Shown here piece by piece: positions 26,602 to 36,252 of a stretch of 64,000 nucleotides of DNA (position 1 is its first letter; each line of letters begins with the position of its first letter). Under the pieces are notes generated by a model. It made no database searches and was not told where the DNA came from. It worked only from the letters and a program-made list of their open reading frames with translations. Origin of the DNA: Microvirga rosea (GTDB lineage Bacteria > Pseudomonadota > Alphaproteobacteria > Rhizobiales > Beijerinckiaceae). The translations under genes were made by a program, and so were the position numbers. The stretch lies in NCBI RefSeq assembly GCF_020595095.1, contig NZ_JAJDOP010000003.1:310001-374000 (forward strand), given 5' to 3'.

Positions 26602-28311
26602 TTACGCGGCTTTTACGCCCGACAGGAAAGAGCCGACCTCCTGCCCCAGATCGGAGGAGTGTCGCGCCAGCTCCTGGGCCGCATTCAGCACTTGCGATGC
26701 CGCAGCCCCGGTTTCCCCGGCGCCTTGCCGAACGTCCATGATATTCCCGTTCACCTGCTCGGTACCGCGAGCCGCCTCTTGAACGTTTCGCGCAATCTCC
26801 GCTGTCGCAGCACCCTGCTGTTCCATGGCGGCGGCGATGCCGACAGAGATCTGTGACATTTCCTTGATTGTCTTCGCAATCTGCTGAATGTCGGCGACCG
26901 CCTGTTCAGTAGCCTGTTGGACGGATCCGATCTGCTGGGAAATCTCTTCCGTCGCTTTGGAAGTTTGGCTGGCCAGTTCCTTGACCTCCGTTGCGACCAC
27001 CGCGAAGCCCTTGCCGGCCTCACCGGCACGGGCCGCCTCGATGGTGGCATTGAGGGCCAGAAGATTGGTCTGCCCCGCGATATTATTAATGAGAGCGACG
27101 ACGTTACCGATCCGATCCGCGGCGGTGGCGAGTGCCTGAACCGTATGATTGGTGCGCTCGGCGTCGGAGACGGCCTGCTCTGCGATCTGGGATGACTGCC
27201 CCACCTGGTGGGCGATCTCGCGGATTGAGATGGAGAGTTCTTCCGTTGCGGCCGCAACCGTCTGAACGTTGGCGGATGTTTGCTCCGCCGCTGTCGCAAC
27301 CGTGATGGTCCGCGTATTGGTTTGGTCCGCTATGGACGTCATGGATTGCGCGGTCGCTTCCATTTCCGCGGCAGCTGACGCTAGGCCGTTCGTCAGTGCG
27401 GAGACGTTGGCTTCGAATCGCTTGGTGAGCTCATCGAGCACCTGGGCACGCCGCATCTTGGCATCAGCCTCGACGGCGGCCGCTTCATCTGCATCCTTCT
27501 TCGCGATCATCACGTCCTTGAACGTTTGAACGGCTGTCGCCATGACGCCGACCTCATCCCGCCGCGAAGTGCCTTCCACCGAGACGGAGAGATCGCCATC
27601 GGCCAGAGCTCGCATGCTCTCGACAAGCTTCTGAATAGGCCGGGAGATGCTCCGACCAAGACCGAATGCAGCTCCAATCAGGATGACGGTTGCTACGGCA
27701 ACGATGGCCAGGAAAATATTGCGATAGGTGGCGGCCGTCGCGGCAAGATCGTCGATGTACACGCCGCTGGAGATCGCCCAGTTCCACTTCGAGTACGCGC
27801 CCGCATAGCTCATTTTCGGTCCGGGAACGGTTTCTCCGAGCTTTGGCCACAGGAAACGCACATAACCACCGCCTGCCTTTGCGGCGTCAACCTGTTCCCG
27901 CGTGAAGAAAACGCCGTTAGCGTCCTTTACGCTGGTCATGTCGTTGCCTTCGATAGACCGGTTCGGGCTCGAAAGAATCACATTCTTGTAGCTCAGAACG
28001 ACGAAGTACTCGTTGGTGTCGTAGCGAAGGTTGCGAACCAGCTCGAGGGCATCCTGTTGCGCGCGCTCCTGCGGAACACCTTCCCGTTGAGCCTTCGCGT
28101 CGATAGCCGCGATCATGCTGACGGTCGACTCGACAAGGTGCTTCAGTTCGGACTGCTTCCGATCGAGAAGGATCGTCGAGATCGTCATCGAGCCATAGAT
28201 GGCTAGGATTATGAGCGCGAGGATTCCGGCCGCCATACCTGCATAGAATCGCCCCGCAACGCTGGTCAGCACACTGACCGTCCTTCGTGGTTTTGGATTG
28301 TTGGACATCAT
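26602..28311 (-). CDS. Methyl-accepting chemotaxis protein with Cache sensor
   Basis: About 569 residues from the ATG at 28309-28311 ([10 protein letters not shown]); the frame is open 46 codons further, but that part is AT-rich and promoter-like. A first membrane helix ([19 protein letters not shown]) precedes a periplasmic single-Cache domain ([21 protein letters not shown] ... [20 protein letters not shown] ... [19 protein letters not shown]). A second helix, HAMP and a methyl-accepting signalling domain with the [24 protein letters not shown] hairpin tip follow. It has no C-terminal CheR-docking pentapeptide. It senses an unknown, probably small organic, ligand. It stands alone, without che genes nearby. 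Confidence 0.93.
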   Translation of the reverse strand: MMSNNPKPRRTVSVLTSVAGRFYAGMAAGILALIILAIYGSMTISTILLDRKQSELKHLVESTVSMIAAIDAKAQREGVPQERAQQDALELVRNLRYDTNEYFVVLSYKNVILSSPNRSIEGNDMTSVKDANGVFFTREQVDAAKAGGGYVRFLWPKLGETVPGPKMSYAGAYSKWNWAISSGVYIDDLAATAATYRNIFLAIVAVATVILIGAAFGLGRSISRPIQKLVESMRALADGDLSVSVEGTSRRDEVGVMATAVQTFKDVMIAKKDADEAAAVEADAKMRRAQVLDELTKRFEANVSALTNGLASAAAEMEATAQSMTSIADQTNTRTITVATAAEQTSANVQTVAAATEELSISIREIAHQVGQSSQIAEQAVSDAERTNHTVQALATAADRIGNVVALINNIAGQTNLLALNATIEAARAGEAGKGFAVVATEVKELASQTSKATEEISQQIGSVQQATEQAVADIQQIAKTIKEMSQISVGIAAAMEQQGAATAEIARNVQEAARGTEQVNGNIMDVRQGAGETGAAASQVLNAAQELARHSSDLGQEVGSFLSGVKAA

Positions 28312-28644
28312 CTTCGTCACGTCACCCGCCCGCATTGCCGCGGGAAGCACGCGCCCCAGCGGCGCGATGGATCGGGTCACGGAGATCGTTGTTCGATGAA
28401 GGTAAAGAACAAATTTATAGCTAGGATAAAAATGTGGCGACAGCAGCAAAACTCAAGACAATTTGAGCTAAGAGTTGCACCCGCGACTATTAGATAAGAT
28501 TATAGTCTCCATGCTTGACTTCCATAACGAAGTTATTTCTTCGGAATTTCTTTGATCGCCGAGCGCTTCTCGTAGAGGAAAGATTCACGTCCACTTCCCG
28601 ATCCTGCCCTCCGGCGTCTGGGTTATGGCGGGCATAAACGCCCT
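28312..28644. other. Intergenic region upstream of the chemoreceptor gene
   Basis: About 330 bp between PilZ and mcp, both on the minus strand. The part at 28395-28540 is AT-rich; on the minus strand a TATAAA lies near 28420 and could be a -10 element of mcp. Short inverted repeats occur at 28524-28536 (ATAAC/GTTAT) and 28528-28543 (CGAAG/CTTCG). No gene is credible here. Confidence 0.4.
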
Positions 28645-28989
28645 TCAATGCGCGAAAAGGGGCGGGTACGCCGGATCGGTCCGCCGCTCAGCCTCGCCTG
28701 CCCCACACATTTCGAACGAGACGCCGGCATATCCCCCTCCTCTCCAGCGGAGGCATGCCTCAAAAACCTGGAGCGTATGCCCGACGATATAGAGTTTAAA
28801 AAAGTCAGGAAGCGGCAGGTCATCACGGATGATGAGCTTCGCGCCACCAGCGGAAATATCGCAAACTTCGCAATGGATCATCGTTTCCGGGCCGGTCACG
28901 ATCTTGGCCGGCTGTTGAGCACGGCGGCGCCTGCTCCTTCGCAGGTCCAGATTCTTGGGGTATGAAGTCCAGGATATGCCGGATGCCAT
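28645..28989 (-). CDS. PilZ domain protein (candidate c-di-GMP receptor)
   Basis: 114 residues. The two PilZ ligand motifs are recognisable: an arginine-rich RRSRRRRAQQPAKI opening (RxxxR) and CDISAGGAKLII (D/NxSxxG). The end RWRGGGYAGVSFE is the typical closing strand of the PilZ barrel. No other domain is present, so it is a stand-alone receptor or adaptor. Such proteins usually alter motility, cellulose synthesis or adhesion when c-di-GMP rises. It lies upstream of, and in the same direction as, the chemoreceptor gene. Confidence 0.83.
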   Translation of the reverse strand: MASGISWTSYPKNLDLRRSRRRRAQQPAKIVTGPETMIHCEVCDISAGGAKLIIRDDLPLPDFFKLYIVGHTLQVFEACLRWRGGGYAGVSFEMCGAGEAERRTDPAYPPLFAH

Positions 28990-29244
28990 GTGGATGCCCG
29001 AGCAGGAGAATGCCGCTCCGCAACCATGGCTTCCTCCTCCTTAAATGCTCAAGCTCCACAAAGGATGCCTATCCTTAAGGTCGAGGGATCAGTGATCATC
29101 GGCCGCGCTGGCGTTCCTGAGGATTGTTGTGGTATTGCGCGGGCCGACGGAGGGTTCTGTCCGTAGTACCGCCATGCTTTCGCACCGTGCGGATAGAGGC
29201 GGAACGACCTCGTCATGGAAGCTTAGAAGAGTGGATGTCTGCGG

Positions 29245-30561
29245 ATGAATGCTCCCGCGCCTAAAGTCTCGTTCGTGTCCTTGGGCTGCCCCAAAGCCCT
29301 CGTCGATTCCGAACGGATCATCACCCAGCTCCGTGCGCAGGGTTATGAGCTGACCAAGAAGCATGACGGTGCGGACGTCGTGATCGTCAACACCTGCGGC
29401 TTCCTCGACAGCGCCAAGGCGGAGTCCCTCGATGCCATCGGTGCCGCGATGGCCGAAAACGGCAAGGTCATCGTCACGGGATGCATGGGAGCGGAACCTG
29501 AGCAGATCCGAGACCGCTTCCCCAATGTGCTCGCCATCACAGGTCCGCAGCAATACGAAACTGTCGTCGGCGCGGTCCACCAGGCGGCGCCGCCGGCCCA
29601 CGACCCGTTCGTGGATCTGGTTCCGCCCCAAGGCGTGAAGCTCACGCCGCGTCATTACGCCTATCTGAAGATCTCGGAAGGGTGCAACAACCGCTGCTCC
29701 TTCTGTATCATTCCCAAGCTTCGCGGCGACCTGGTGAGCCGCCCTATCGCGGATGTCCTGCGGGAAGCTGAAAAGCTCGCAAAGGCCGGGGTCAAAGAGA
29801 TTCTGGTGATTTCCCAGGATACCAGCGCCTATGGGCTCGACCTGAAATACCAGCCAAGCCTCTGGCAGGACCGTGATGTCCGGACCCGCTTTTACGACCT
29901 TGCCCGGGAGCTCGGCGAACTCGGCCTTTGGATCCGGATGCACTATGTCTATCCGTATCCCCATGTGGATGAGGTCATTCCGCTCATGGCGGAGGGCCGG
30001 ATCCTTCCCTATCTCGATATTCCCTTCCAGCATGCGTCGCCCACGGTCCTGAAGGCCATGCGCCGCCCCGCGCACCAGGAAAAGACCCTGGACCGTATTC
30101 GCAAATGGCGGGACATGTGCCCGGATCTCGCCATCCGGTCTACCTTTATCGTCGGCTTTCCCGGAGAAACCGATGAGGATGTCGACTTCCTGATGGAGTG
30201 GCTCAAGGAAGCCAAGCTCGACCGCGTCGGCTGCTTCCGGTACGAGCCGGTCCAGGGTGCCCCAGCCAACGAGCTTGGAGCCGCAATTCCAGCGGAAGTG
30301 AAGGACGAACGCTGGCACCGATTCATGAAGACCCAGCGCGAAGTCAGCACCCGGCTGCTGAAGGCAAAGGTCGGCAAGCGTCTGTCCGTCATTATCGACG
30401 AGCCGGGTGCCACGGTCGCCAAAGGGCGCACAAAGTACGACGCGCCGGAAATTGACGGCAACGTCTATGTGGCGTCCCGTCGGCCCTTGCGGGTTGGAGA
30501 CATCGTCAGCGTCAAAATCGAACGTTCCGACGAGTACGACCTGCATGGGGTCGCGACCTGA
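29245..30561 (+). CDS. rimO: Ribosomal protein S12 methylthiotransferase
   Basis: 438 residues. The N-terminal UPF0004 domain carries Cys15, Cys51 and Cys80. The radical-SAM cluster is CNNRCSFC (Cys147, Cys151, Cys154), and the C-terminal TRAM domain ends [15 protein letters not shown]. It adds a methylthio group to the conserved Asp of ribosomal protein S12. A 255-bp upstream region holds no other gene that I can support. The gene stands alone and is convergent with the nicotinamidase pseudogene. Confidence 0.97.
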   Translation: MNAPAPKVSFVSLGCPKALVDSERIITQLRAQGYELTKKHDGADVVIVNTCGFLDSAKAESLDAIGAAMAENGKVIVTGCMGAEPEQIRDRFPNVLAITGPQQYETVVGAVHQAAPPAHDPFVDLVPPQGVKLTPRHYAYLKISEGCNNRCSFCIIPKLRGDLVSRPIADVLREAEKLAKAGVKEILVISQDTSAYGLDLKYQPSLWQDRDVRTRFYDLARELGELGLWIRMHYVYPYPHVDEVIPLMAEGRILPYLDIPFQHASPTVLKAMRRPAHQEKTLDRIRKWRDMCPDLAIRSTFIVGFPGETDEDVDFLMEWLKEAKLDRVGCFRYEPVQGAPANELGAAIPAEVKDERWHRFMKTQREVSTRLLKAKVGKRLSVIIDEPGATVAKGRTKYDAPEIDGNVYVASRRPLRVGDIVSVKIERSDEYDLHGVAT

Positions 30562-30626
30562 GACGCCGCTGAGATCCTGCTCTCCATCGCGGCCGCCTGT
30601 CTCCGGTTCGGGCTTTGGAGAGCTGC

Positions 30627-31272
30627 CTACCGTAGCTCGATCTGCAGGCTCTCGACGAAATGCACTCCGGCTGCCCGGAGGTCTTGCATGGCGCGGTCGA
30701 GGGACCCACTGGTGTCTATGGCGCGACAGGCGTCCTGGACGACGAAGGTATCGAACCCCGCGTCTTGCGCATCGAGAGCCGTCCAGGCGACGCAGAAATC
30801 CGTCGAAGGCCTGTGCAGAAAAGTCGCCTAAAGCCTCGCTCCTTCAAATAGCCGCTGAGCCCGGTCGGCGTCTGCCGGTCGGCTTCGATGAAGCCTGAGT
30901 AACTGTCGATGGCCGGATCGTAGCCTTTGCGGATGACCAATTGCGCGTGAGGAATCTGCAGCTCGCGGGCAATTTCAGCCCCAATCGTTCCCTGTACGCA
31001 ATGATCGGGCCAGAGAATTTGGGATCCATACGCCAGTTGCACCGTCTCGAACGGCACCTTCCCAGGATGGCTTGAGGCAAAAGACGTGTGACCGGCAGGA
31101 TGCCAGTCCTGGGTCAGCAGCACATGGCGAAAAAGCCGGGCAAGACGGTTGATGGGCGCAATCACTGCGTGGCCATCAGGCACTGCCAGAGCGCCCCGGG
31201 AAGGAAATCGTACTGAACGTCCGTTACGATCAGGACATCGCTGTCGCAGAGGACGATGGGAGACCGGTCCAT
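30627..31272 (-). pseudogene. pncA: Nicotinamidase (PncA) pseudogene with two frameshifts
   Basis: Three consecutive frames together spell a full nicotinamidase of about 215 residues. Frame one starts at ATG 31270-31272 (MDRSPIV...VTDVQYDFLPG). One G is missing in a G run at 31194-31197 (CCCC on the plus strand), after which AVPDGHAVIAPINRL continues in frame two, with metal ligands in TQDWHPAGH. A second single-base loss near 30803-30806 moves the catalytic region (DFCVAW and VQDACRAIDTSGSLDRAMQDL) into frame three, ending in IELR-stop. The catalytic Cys is therefore lost. Either a recently decayed gene or sequencing error at both sites. Confidence 0.85.
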
Positions 31273-31306
31273 GGCGATCCTTCCGATCAGAATGGCGCGA
31301 AAATGC

Positions 31307-31334
31307 AAAAGGGCAGCCGATTGCTCGGCTGCCC
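31307..31334 (-). terminator. Intrinsic terminator of the BMP transporter operon
   Basis: GGGCAGCCGA (31311-31320) pairs perfectly with TCGGCTGCCC (31325-31334) around a 4-nt loop. On the minus strand the stem is followed by TTTT (31307-31310), 21 bp after the stop of the substrate-binding protein gene. Confidence 0.85.
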
Positions 31335-31354
31335 TGAGAGCTCGAGACGAGGCG

Positions 31355-32431
31355 TTATTGCGGCAGCTTGTCGTCGATGCCCTTCACGTAGAAGTTCATT
31401 CCGAGGATCTGCTCGTCGGACAGCGCACCATTGCCCTTGCACTCGACTTCAGTGCCATCCTGCTTCAACACTGGGCACTTGAAGGGATTGGTCTTGCCGG
31501 ACTTGATGGCCGCTTCGGTCTCCTCCGCCATCTTCTTCACGTCGTCGGGCATGTTCTTATAGGGCGACATGACCACCATATGGGCGGCAAGCCCGCCCCA
31601 CGTGTCTTCGGACTTCCAGGTCCCGTCGAGGACAGCTTTCGTCCGGGCGACGTAGTAATCCGACCAGTTGTCGACGATAGCGGTCAGCTGCGCCTTCGGG
31701 GCGAATTGCTCCATGTCGGAAGCCTGGCCGAAGCCGAACTTTCCGCGCGCTTCGGCAGCCTGGAGAGGTGCCGGGCTGTCGGTGTGCTGAGCGATGATGT
31801 CGACGCCCTGATCGAGAAGCGCCTTTGCGGCATCCGCCTCTTTGGCCGGATCGTACCAGGAGTTGGCCCAAACAACCTTTATCTTGATGTTCGGATTTAC
31901 CGACTGCGCCCCAAGGAAATACGAGTTGATGCCGGCGACGACCTCGGGGATCGGGAAGGCTCCGACATAACCGATGGTTCCGGTCTTCGACATCTTACCG
32001 GCGATTTGACCGATGATGTAGCGCCCCTCATGGAACTTCGCCGCATAAGTCGAGAGGTTCGGCGCCCGCTTGAAGCCGGTGGCGTGCTCGAACTTTACGT
32101 TGGGATACTTCTTCGCGACCTTCAGGGTCGGCTCCATGAAACCGAACGATGTGGTGAAGACCAGCTTATGGCCCGTGCGGGCGAGCTGTTCGATCGCGCG
32201 CTCGGAATCGGCTTCCGGCACACTTTCCACATAGGTGGTTTCCACTTTATCGCCGAATGCCTTCTCGACGGCTTTCCGACCGACGTCGTGCTGATGGCTC
32301 CAGCCGTAATCGCCCACCGGCCCCACGTAGATGAAGCCGATTTTGAGCTTTTCCTGCGCTCCGGCCGTGCCGGCCGTAAGGGCCAGGGCGGTCACGCCGG
32401 CTAGAGCGCCGAGGATGGTTCGAAAGGACAT
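31355..32431 (-). CDS. BMP family ABC transporter substrate-binding protein
   Basis: About 358 residues from the ATG at 32429-32431 (MSFRTILGALAGV), which has GGGAGC just upstream. A Sec signal peptide ends AGTAGAQ. The mature part (KIGFIYVGPVGDYGWSHQHDVGRKAVEKAF, IGYVGAFPIPEVVAGINSY) matches the BMP/Med/PnrA-like family of periplasmic nucleoside binders. No lipobox is seen, so it should be soluble in the periplasm. It is the last gene of a four-gene ABC operon. The ligand may be a purine nucleoside or a related heterocycle; the neighbouring nicotinamidase pseudogene is only a weak hint. Confidence 0.93.
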   Translation of the reverse strand: MSFRTILGALAGVTALALTAGTAGAQEKLKIGFIYVGPVGDYGWSHQHDVGRKAVEKAFGDKVETTYVESVPEADSERAIEQLARTGHKLVFTTSFGFMEPTLKVAKKYPNVKFEHATGFKRAPNLSTYAAKFHEGRYIIGQIAGKMSKTGTIGYVGAFPIPEVVAGINSYFLGAQSVNPNIKIKVVWANSWYDPAKEADAAKALLDQGVDIIAQHTDSPAPLQAAEARGKFGFGQASDMEQFAPKAQLTAIVDNWSDYYVARTKAVLDGTWKSEDTWGGLAAHMVVMSPYKNMPDDVKKMAEETEAAIKSGKTNPFKCPVLKQDGTEVECKGNGALSDEQILGMNFYVKGIDDKLPQ

Positions 32432-32524
32432 GTTAGCTCCCCTGGTTTTAAACAATTCAGGCTTTCGTCGCAGGTCTCGGAAGTTCCTGCAAGTATCGTG
32501 ATGCTCACAATATCATCGCTTTGT

Positions 32525-33442
32525 TTAGCGGTCAGGCACGAATGGCGCGCCGAGCGAGCCCGGAGCCCCGATCGCCCGGCCATGGCGCAGCGAAAGCAGC
32601 AGAAGCGCCAGGATCGTCGCCAAGTAGGGCACAGCCGAAAGAAGCTGTGACGGGACCCCGAACTGGGCGGCCTGGGCGTGGAGCTGCAACACGGTCGCAG
32701 CCCCGAAGATATAGGCCCCGACCAAGACCCAGCCCGGACGCCAGGCTGCGAAAACCACCAGCGCCAATGCAATCCATCCCCGCCCCGCGGTCATCCCCGG
32801 AGACCAGAACCGTGTGTAGACAAGGGAGAGATAGGCGCCCGCCAGGCCAGCACAGGCCCCGCCGAAAAGGATCGCGAGAAGGCGCACCCGGAGAACGGGA
32901 AGACCCAGGCCATGGGCCGACACATGGTTCTCGCCGATCGACCGCAAGGTCAGTCCGGCTCGTGACCTGCCGAGATAAAGCGCTACCCCGACCGTGAGCA
33001 GAAACGACACGTAAACGAAGAGGTCCTGCTCAAAAAACAGGCGACCTACAATCGGGATGTCACTGAGAACCGGCACGGACAAAGGCTCGACCGGATTGCG
33101 TCGCGCGCCGACGAAAGGGGCGCCGATCAAGCCGGAGAGTCCCAAACCCAGAATGGTCAGCGCAAGTCCCGAACCCACTTGGTTCGCCGCGAACCCGAGA
33201 ACCGCGAGGGCAAAGATCACCGCCATCGCCATTCCGGCCAGCATTCCGGCGCCGACGCCCAAAATGGTCGAATCGAAGGTAACGGCCGCCGCAAAGCTGC
33301 AGGCTGCACCCATGGCCATCATGCCCTCGACACCGAGATTGAGAACACCCGAGCGCTCCGTCACGAGTTCCCCGAGAGCCGCGATGAGAAGCGGCGTGGA
33401 GGCTGTGACGATCGTCAGGAGAATGGCCTCGAACGTGGTCAT
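32525..33442 (-). CDS. ABC transporter permease (nucleoside-type, second permease)
   Basis: 305 residues, very hydrophobic, of the BPD_transp_2 family. The sequence LGELVTERSGVLNLGVEGMMAMGA is the typical N-terminal element of the NupQ/YufQ-like permease that pairs with BMP binding proteins. It forms the inner-membrane channel with the other permease. Its start overlaps the upstream permease by 4 bp. 93 bp separate it from the binding-protein gene. Confidence 0.93.
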   Translation of the reverse strand: MTTFEAILLTIVTASTPLLIAALGELVTERSGVLNLGVEGMMAMGAACSFAAAVTFDSTILGVGAGMLAGMAMAVIFALAVLGFAANQVGSGLALTILGLGLSGLIGAPFVGARRNPVEPLSVPVLSDIPIVGRLFFEQDLFVYVSFLLTVGVALYLGRSRAGLTLRSIGENHVSAHGLGLPVLRVRLLAILFGGACAGLAGAYLSLVYTRFWSPGMTAGRGWIALALVVFAAWRPGWVLVGAYIFGAATVLQLHAQAAQFGVPSQLLSAVPYLATILALLLLSLRHGRAIGAPGSLGAPFVPDR

Positions 33443-34515
33443 TTACGCCCTCCCCGGCTGACGATTCGGATGCGGTAGCTCACCAGTGCATCGGCTGACA
33501 GCACACACAGAAGCAGGATACCCTGGAATGCCTGGGTCAGATCGAGCGGCAGCTTGAGCAGGATCTGCGCGCTTTCACCGCCGATAAAGGTCAACGCGAC
33601 TACGAGCGCGGCCACGAGAATGCCGAGGGGATTCAGGCGTCCCAGAAAGGCCACCGTGATCGCCGTAAAGCCGTATCCCGGAGAGATCGAGGGTTGGAGC
33701 TGACCGATCTGTCCGGACACCTCGGAAATACCGGCAAGGCCTGCAAGGCCGCCGGAAATGGCGAACACCGCAAGGGTCGTGTTCTTTGCGCTGAACCCGG
33801 CAAATCTGGCGGCTCTTGGGGCGTCCCCGGTCAGACGCAGGCGATACCCGAAGAGCGTCCGCCCCAGAACGAGGGCGGTCACCAGAACCGCAAGGACTGC
33901 AAAAACCGTTCCGTAATGAACGCGACTGGCCTCGCCAAGGGTCGGAAGAGTGGCCGCCGGGTCGAACGTGACCGATTGCGGGAAATTGAAGCCCTTCGGA
34001 TCCCGCCATGGGCCGCGAACCAGATAGTCGAGGATCAGCTGCGCCACATAGACGAGCATCAGGCTCGTCAGGATCTCGTTGACGCCGAAACGGGTCTTCA
34101 GAAAGGCCGGGATGAGGCCGTAAAGGGCGCCGCCGAGGATACCGAGCACAAGCATGGCCGGCAGGACCCACGCGCCCGCTTCGGTGCCGTGGGTTCGGAG
34201 GGCCAGCCATCCGCCGAGAACGGCACCGATAACATATTGTCCCTCCGCCCCGATGTTCCAAAGGTTGGCGCGAAAGCAATAGGATAAGCCGATGGCGATC
34301 AGCGCAAGCGGGGTTGCTTTGACGAGCAGTTCCTGGATGGACCAGGGGTCGCTCAAAGGCTGTATGACATAAACCTGGAAGGCTGCCACAGGTGAACGGC
34401 CGAGAAGCCAGATCACCAGGCCCGCGATCAGAAAAGCCGTGATGAACGCGAGGACAGGGGCCAGAGCGCGCATGGCAGGAGCCACGCTCGCGCGCGGCGT
34501 CAACTCAAACCGCAT
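33439..34515 (-). CDS. ABC transporter permease (nucleoside-type, first permease)
   Basis: About 358 residues from the ATG at 34513-34515 (MRFELTPRASV). The frame continues 43 codons upstream, but there it lies within the ATPase gene. BPD_transp_2 family, with LSYCFRANLWNIGAEGQYVIGAVLGGWLAL typical of the NupP/YufP type and about eight to ten membrane helices. It overlaps the ATPase gene by 11 bp and the second permease by 4 bp. Confidence 0.92.
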   Translation of the reverse strand: MRFELTPRASVAPAMRALAPVLAFITAFLIAGLVIWLLGRSPVAAFQVYVIQPLSDPWSIQELLVKATPLALIAIGLSYCFRANLWNIGAEGQYVIGAVLGGWLALRTHGTEAGAWVLPAMLVLGILGGALYGLIPAFLKTRFGVNEILTSLMLVYVAQLILDYLVRGPWRDPKGFNFPQSVTFDPAATLPTLGEASRVHYGTVFAVLAVLVTALVLGRTLFGYRLRLTGDAPRAARFAGFSAKNTTLAVFAISGGLAGLAGISEVSGQIGQLQPSISPGYGFTAITVAFLGRLNPLGILVAALVVALTFIGGESAQILLKLPLDLTQAFQGILLLCVLSADALVSYRIRIVSRGGRK

Positions 34516-36049
34516 GAGATGCCCCGTGCAACTGCGCTTCTCCCAACATTTCCAGGCCCACGGCCTCTTTGGTCCATTCGGTGACTTTTCGTAGCGGACT
34601 GAGATGCCCTTGGTGGATGACGGCCATTCTGTCAGCGATTTCAAAGAGCTCGTCGAGATCCTGACTGATCACGACGACGGCGCTTCCTTCCCCGGCAAGG
34701 TCGACCAGGGCTTGCCGGATCAAACGCGCAGCGCCGGCGTCGACCCCCCAAGTGGGCTGATCGACGATGAGAAGCTTGGGCCGACGGATAATCTCACGGC
34801 CGATCACGAACTTCTGGAGGTTCCCGCCAGATAGCTTGCGGGCCTGTGGATCATTCTCGGGGGTCCGGACATCGAAACTCTTCACGATCCCTTGGGCCAG
34901 ACGCCGTGCCGCATTCAGGAGGATGAAGCCGGATCTGCTCACTTCTGCGGCGGCATGAGAAATCAGCGTGTTCTCGCTCAGGCGGTGCGTCGGTGCCGCC
35001 GCATGGCCCAGCCGCTCCTCTGGAACGAAGGCGGCGCCGAGGCGACGGCGGGCGTCGATCCCCTCGGTACCGCAGGCTCGACCGGCAATGCGGATAATGT
35101 CCGCTCGCTCCACGGTCCGCTCCCCCGAAAGGGCTGCAAAGAGTTCGCTCTGCCCATTGCCGGCGACGCCGGCGATCCCGACGACTTCTCCTGCGTACGC
35201 GGTCAGGTCGATATCCCGCAATGCCTGTCCATGGACATCCGCTGGCGCCAGGGAGAGACCGCGTACTTCGAGCATGTCTCCTTTTGGCTCGTGGGGAATG
35301 CCGGAGCGCACCTCGCCGATCTCGGCCCCAACCATCATGGCGGCGATTTCGCGCGCGCTCCGGGCCCGAGGATCCAAGGTTCCGACGACCCGTCCGCCCC
35401 GCAGGATCGTGGCGCTCCGGCAGAGGCGGCGGACCTCCTCCAGCTTGTGGGATATGTAGAGGATCGAGCAGCCGTCGGCCGCCAGCTTGTCGAGCGTGAC
35501 GAACAGGTGCTCGGCTTCTTGTGGGGTCAGAACCGACGTCGGCTCGTCGAGAATCAGCAACCGGGGATTTTGCAGGAGGCAGCGGACGATTTCGATCCGC
35601 TGACGCTCGCCCGCAGAGAGCGTCCAGACAGCGCGGTCAGGCTCAAGGGCAAGTCCATAGGCTCGACTGACGTCCCCCAATCGCTCCCGAACCCGCGACA
35701 AGGTCCAATTGCCGGAAAGCGCGACAGTGATGTTTTCCGCAACCGTCAGCTCGTCGAAGAGGGAAAAGTGTTGAAACACCATGCCGACCCCGAGCGTCCT
35801 CGCCTCGACCGGCGATCCGATCGCGACAGGCCGGCCTTCCCACAGAATCTGTCCCTCGGTCGGCTCGATCACGCCGTACAGGATTTTGACCAACGTCGAT
35901 TTGCCGGCGCCGTTTTCGCCCAGGAGTGCGTGGATTTCACCGCGCTCGATGGTCAAATCGATATGGTCGTTAGCCAGGAGGTCGCCGTAGCGTTTGCTGA
36001 TGCCCTTAAGCTCAACAAGGGGCTGCGATGATGAAACGTCTGCCGTCAC
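34505..36049 (-). CDS. ABC transporter ATP-binding protein with two nucleotide-binding domains
   Basis: 514 residues. The first ABC domain has Walker A GENGAGKST and signature LSAGERQ. The second has signature LSGGNLQ but a degenerate Walker A (GVAGNGQSE), as usual in the MglA/NupO-like class. The start codon is GTG (36047-36049). It powers the transporter formed by the two permeases and the BMP protein. First gene of the operon; the 200-bp region upstream is shared with the divergent UbiH-family gene. Confidence 0.94.
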   Translation of the reverse strand: MTADVSSSQPLVELKGISKRYGDLLANDHIDLTIERGEIHALLGENGAGKSTLVKILYGVIEPTEGQILWEGRPVAIGSPVEARTLGVGMVFQHFSLFDELTVAENITVALSGNWTLSRVRERLGDVSRAYGLALEPDRAVWTLSAGERQRIEIVRCLLQNPRLLILDEPTSVLTPQEAEHLFVTLDKLAADGCSILYISHKLEEVRRLCRSATILRGGRVVGTLDPRARSAREIAAMMVGAEIGEVRSGIPHEPKGDMLEVRGLSLAPADVHGQALRDIDLTAYAGEVVGIAGVAGNGQSELFAALSGERTVERADIIRIAGRACGTEGIDARRRLGAAFVPEERLGHAAAPTHRLSENTLISHAAAEVSRSGFILLNAARRLAQGIVKSFDVRTPENDPQARKLSGGNLQKFVIGREIIRRPKLLIVDQPTWGVDAGAARLIRQALVDLAGEGSAVVVISQDLDELFEIADRMAVIHQGHLSPLRKVTEWTKEAVGLEMLGEAQLHGASHAV

Positions 36050-36252
36050 GCATTACGACTCTGGCTGGAGGTTAAGGAGGAGCCGACGCCAAGCCTGCAC
36101 GTCCAACTTGAACCGATTGGAACAAGCCTGCGTCGACATGGACATCGTCCGGGCATCCGATCATAGGGATGAGCCATATGGGTCCGCAATGGCGAATGCT
36201 TGCTTTATTGTGGGTGTTTCTCCATTTGCTTCGTCTGGGATGAGGGTTGAGC

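Noticed and set aside
29089..30546. 485-codon minus-strand frame covering rimO
   Set aside because: Antisense to rimO, which has complete radical-SAM and TRAM motifs; the frame shows no domain.
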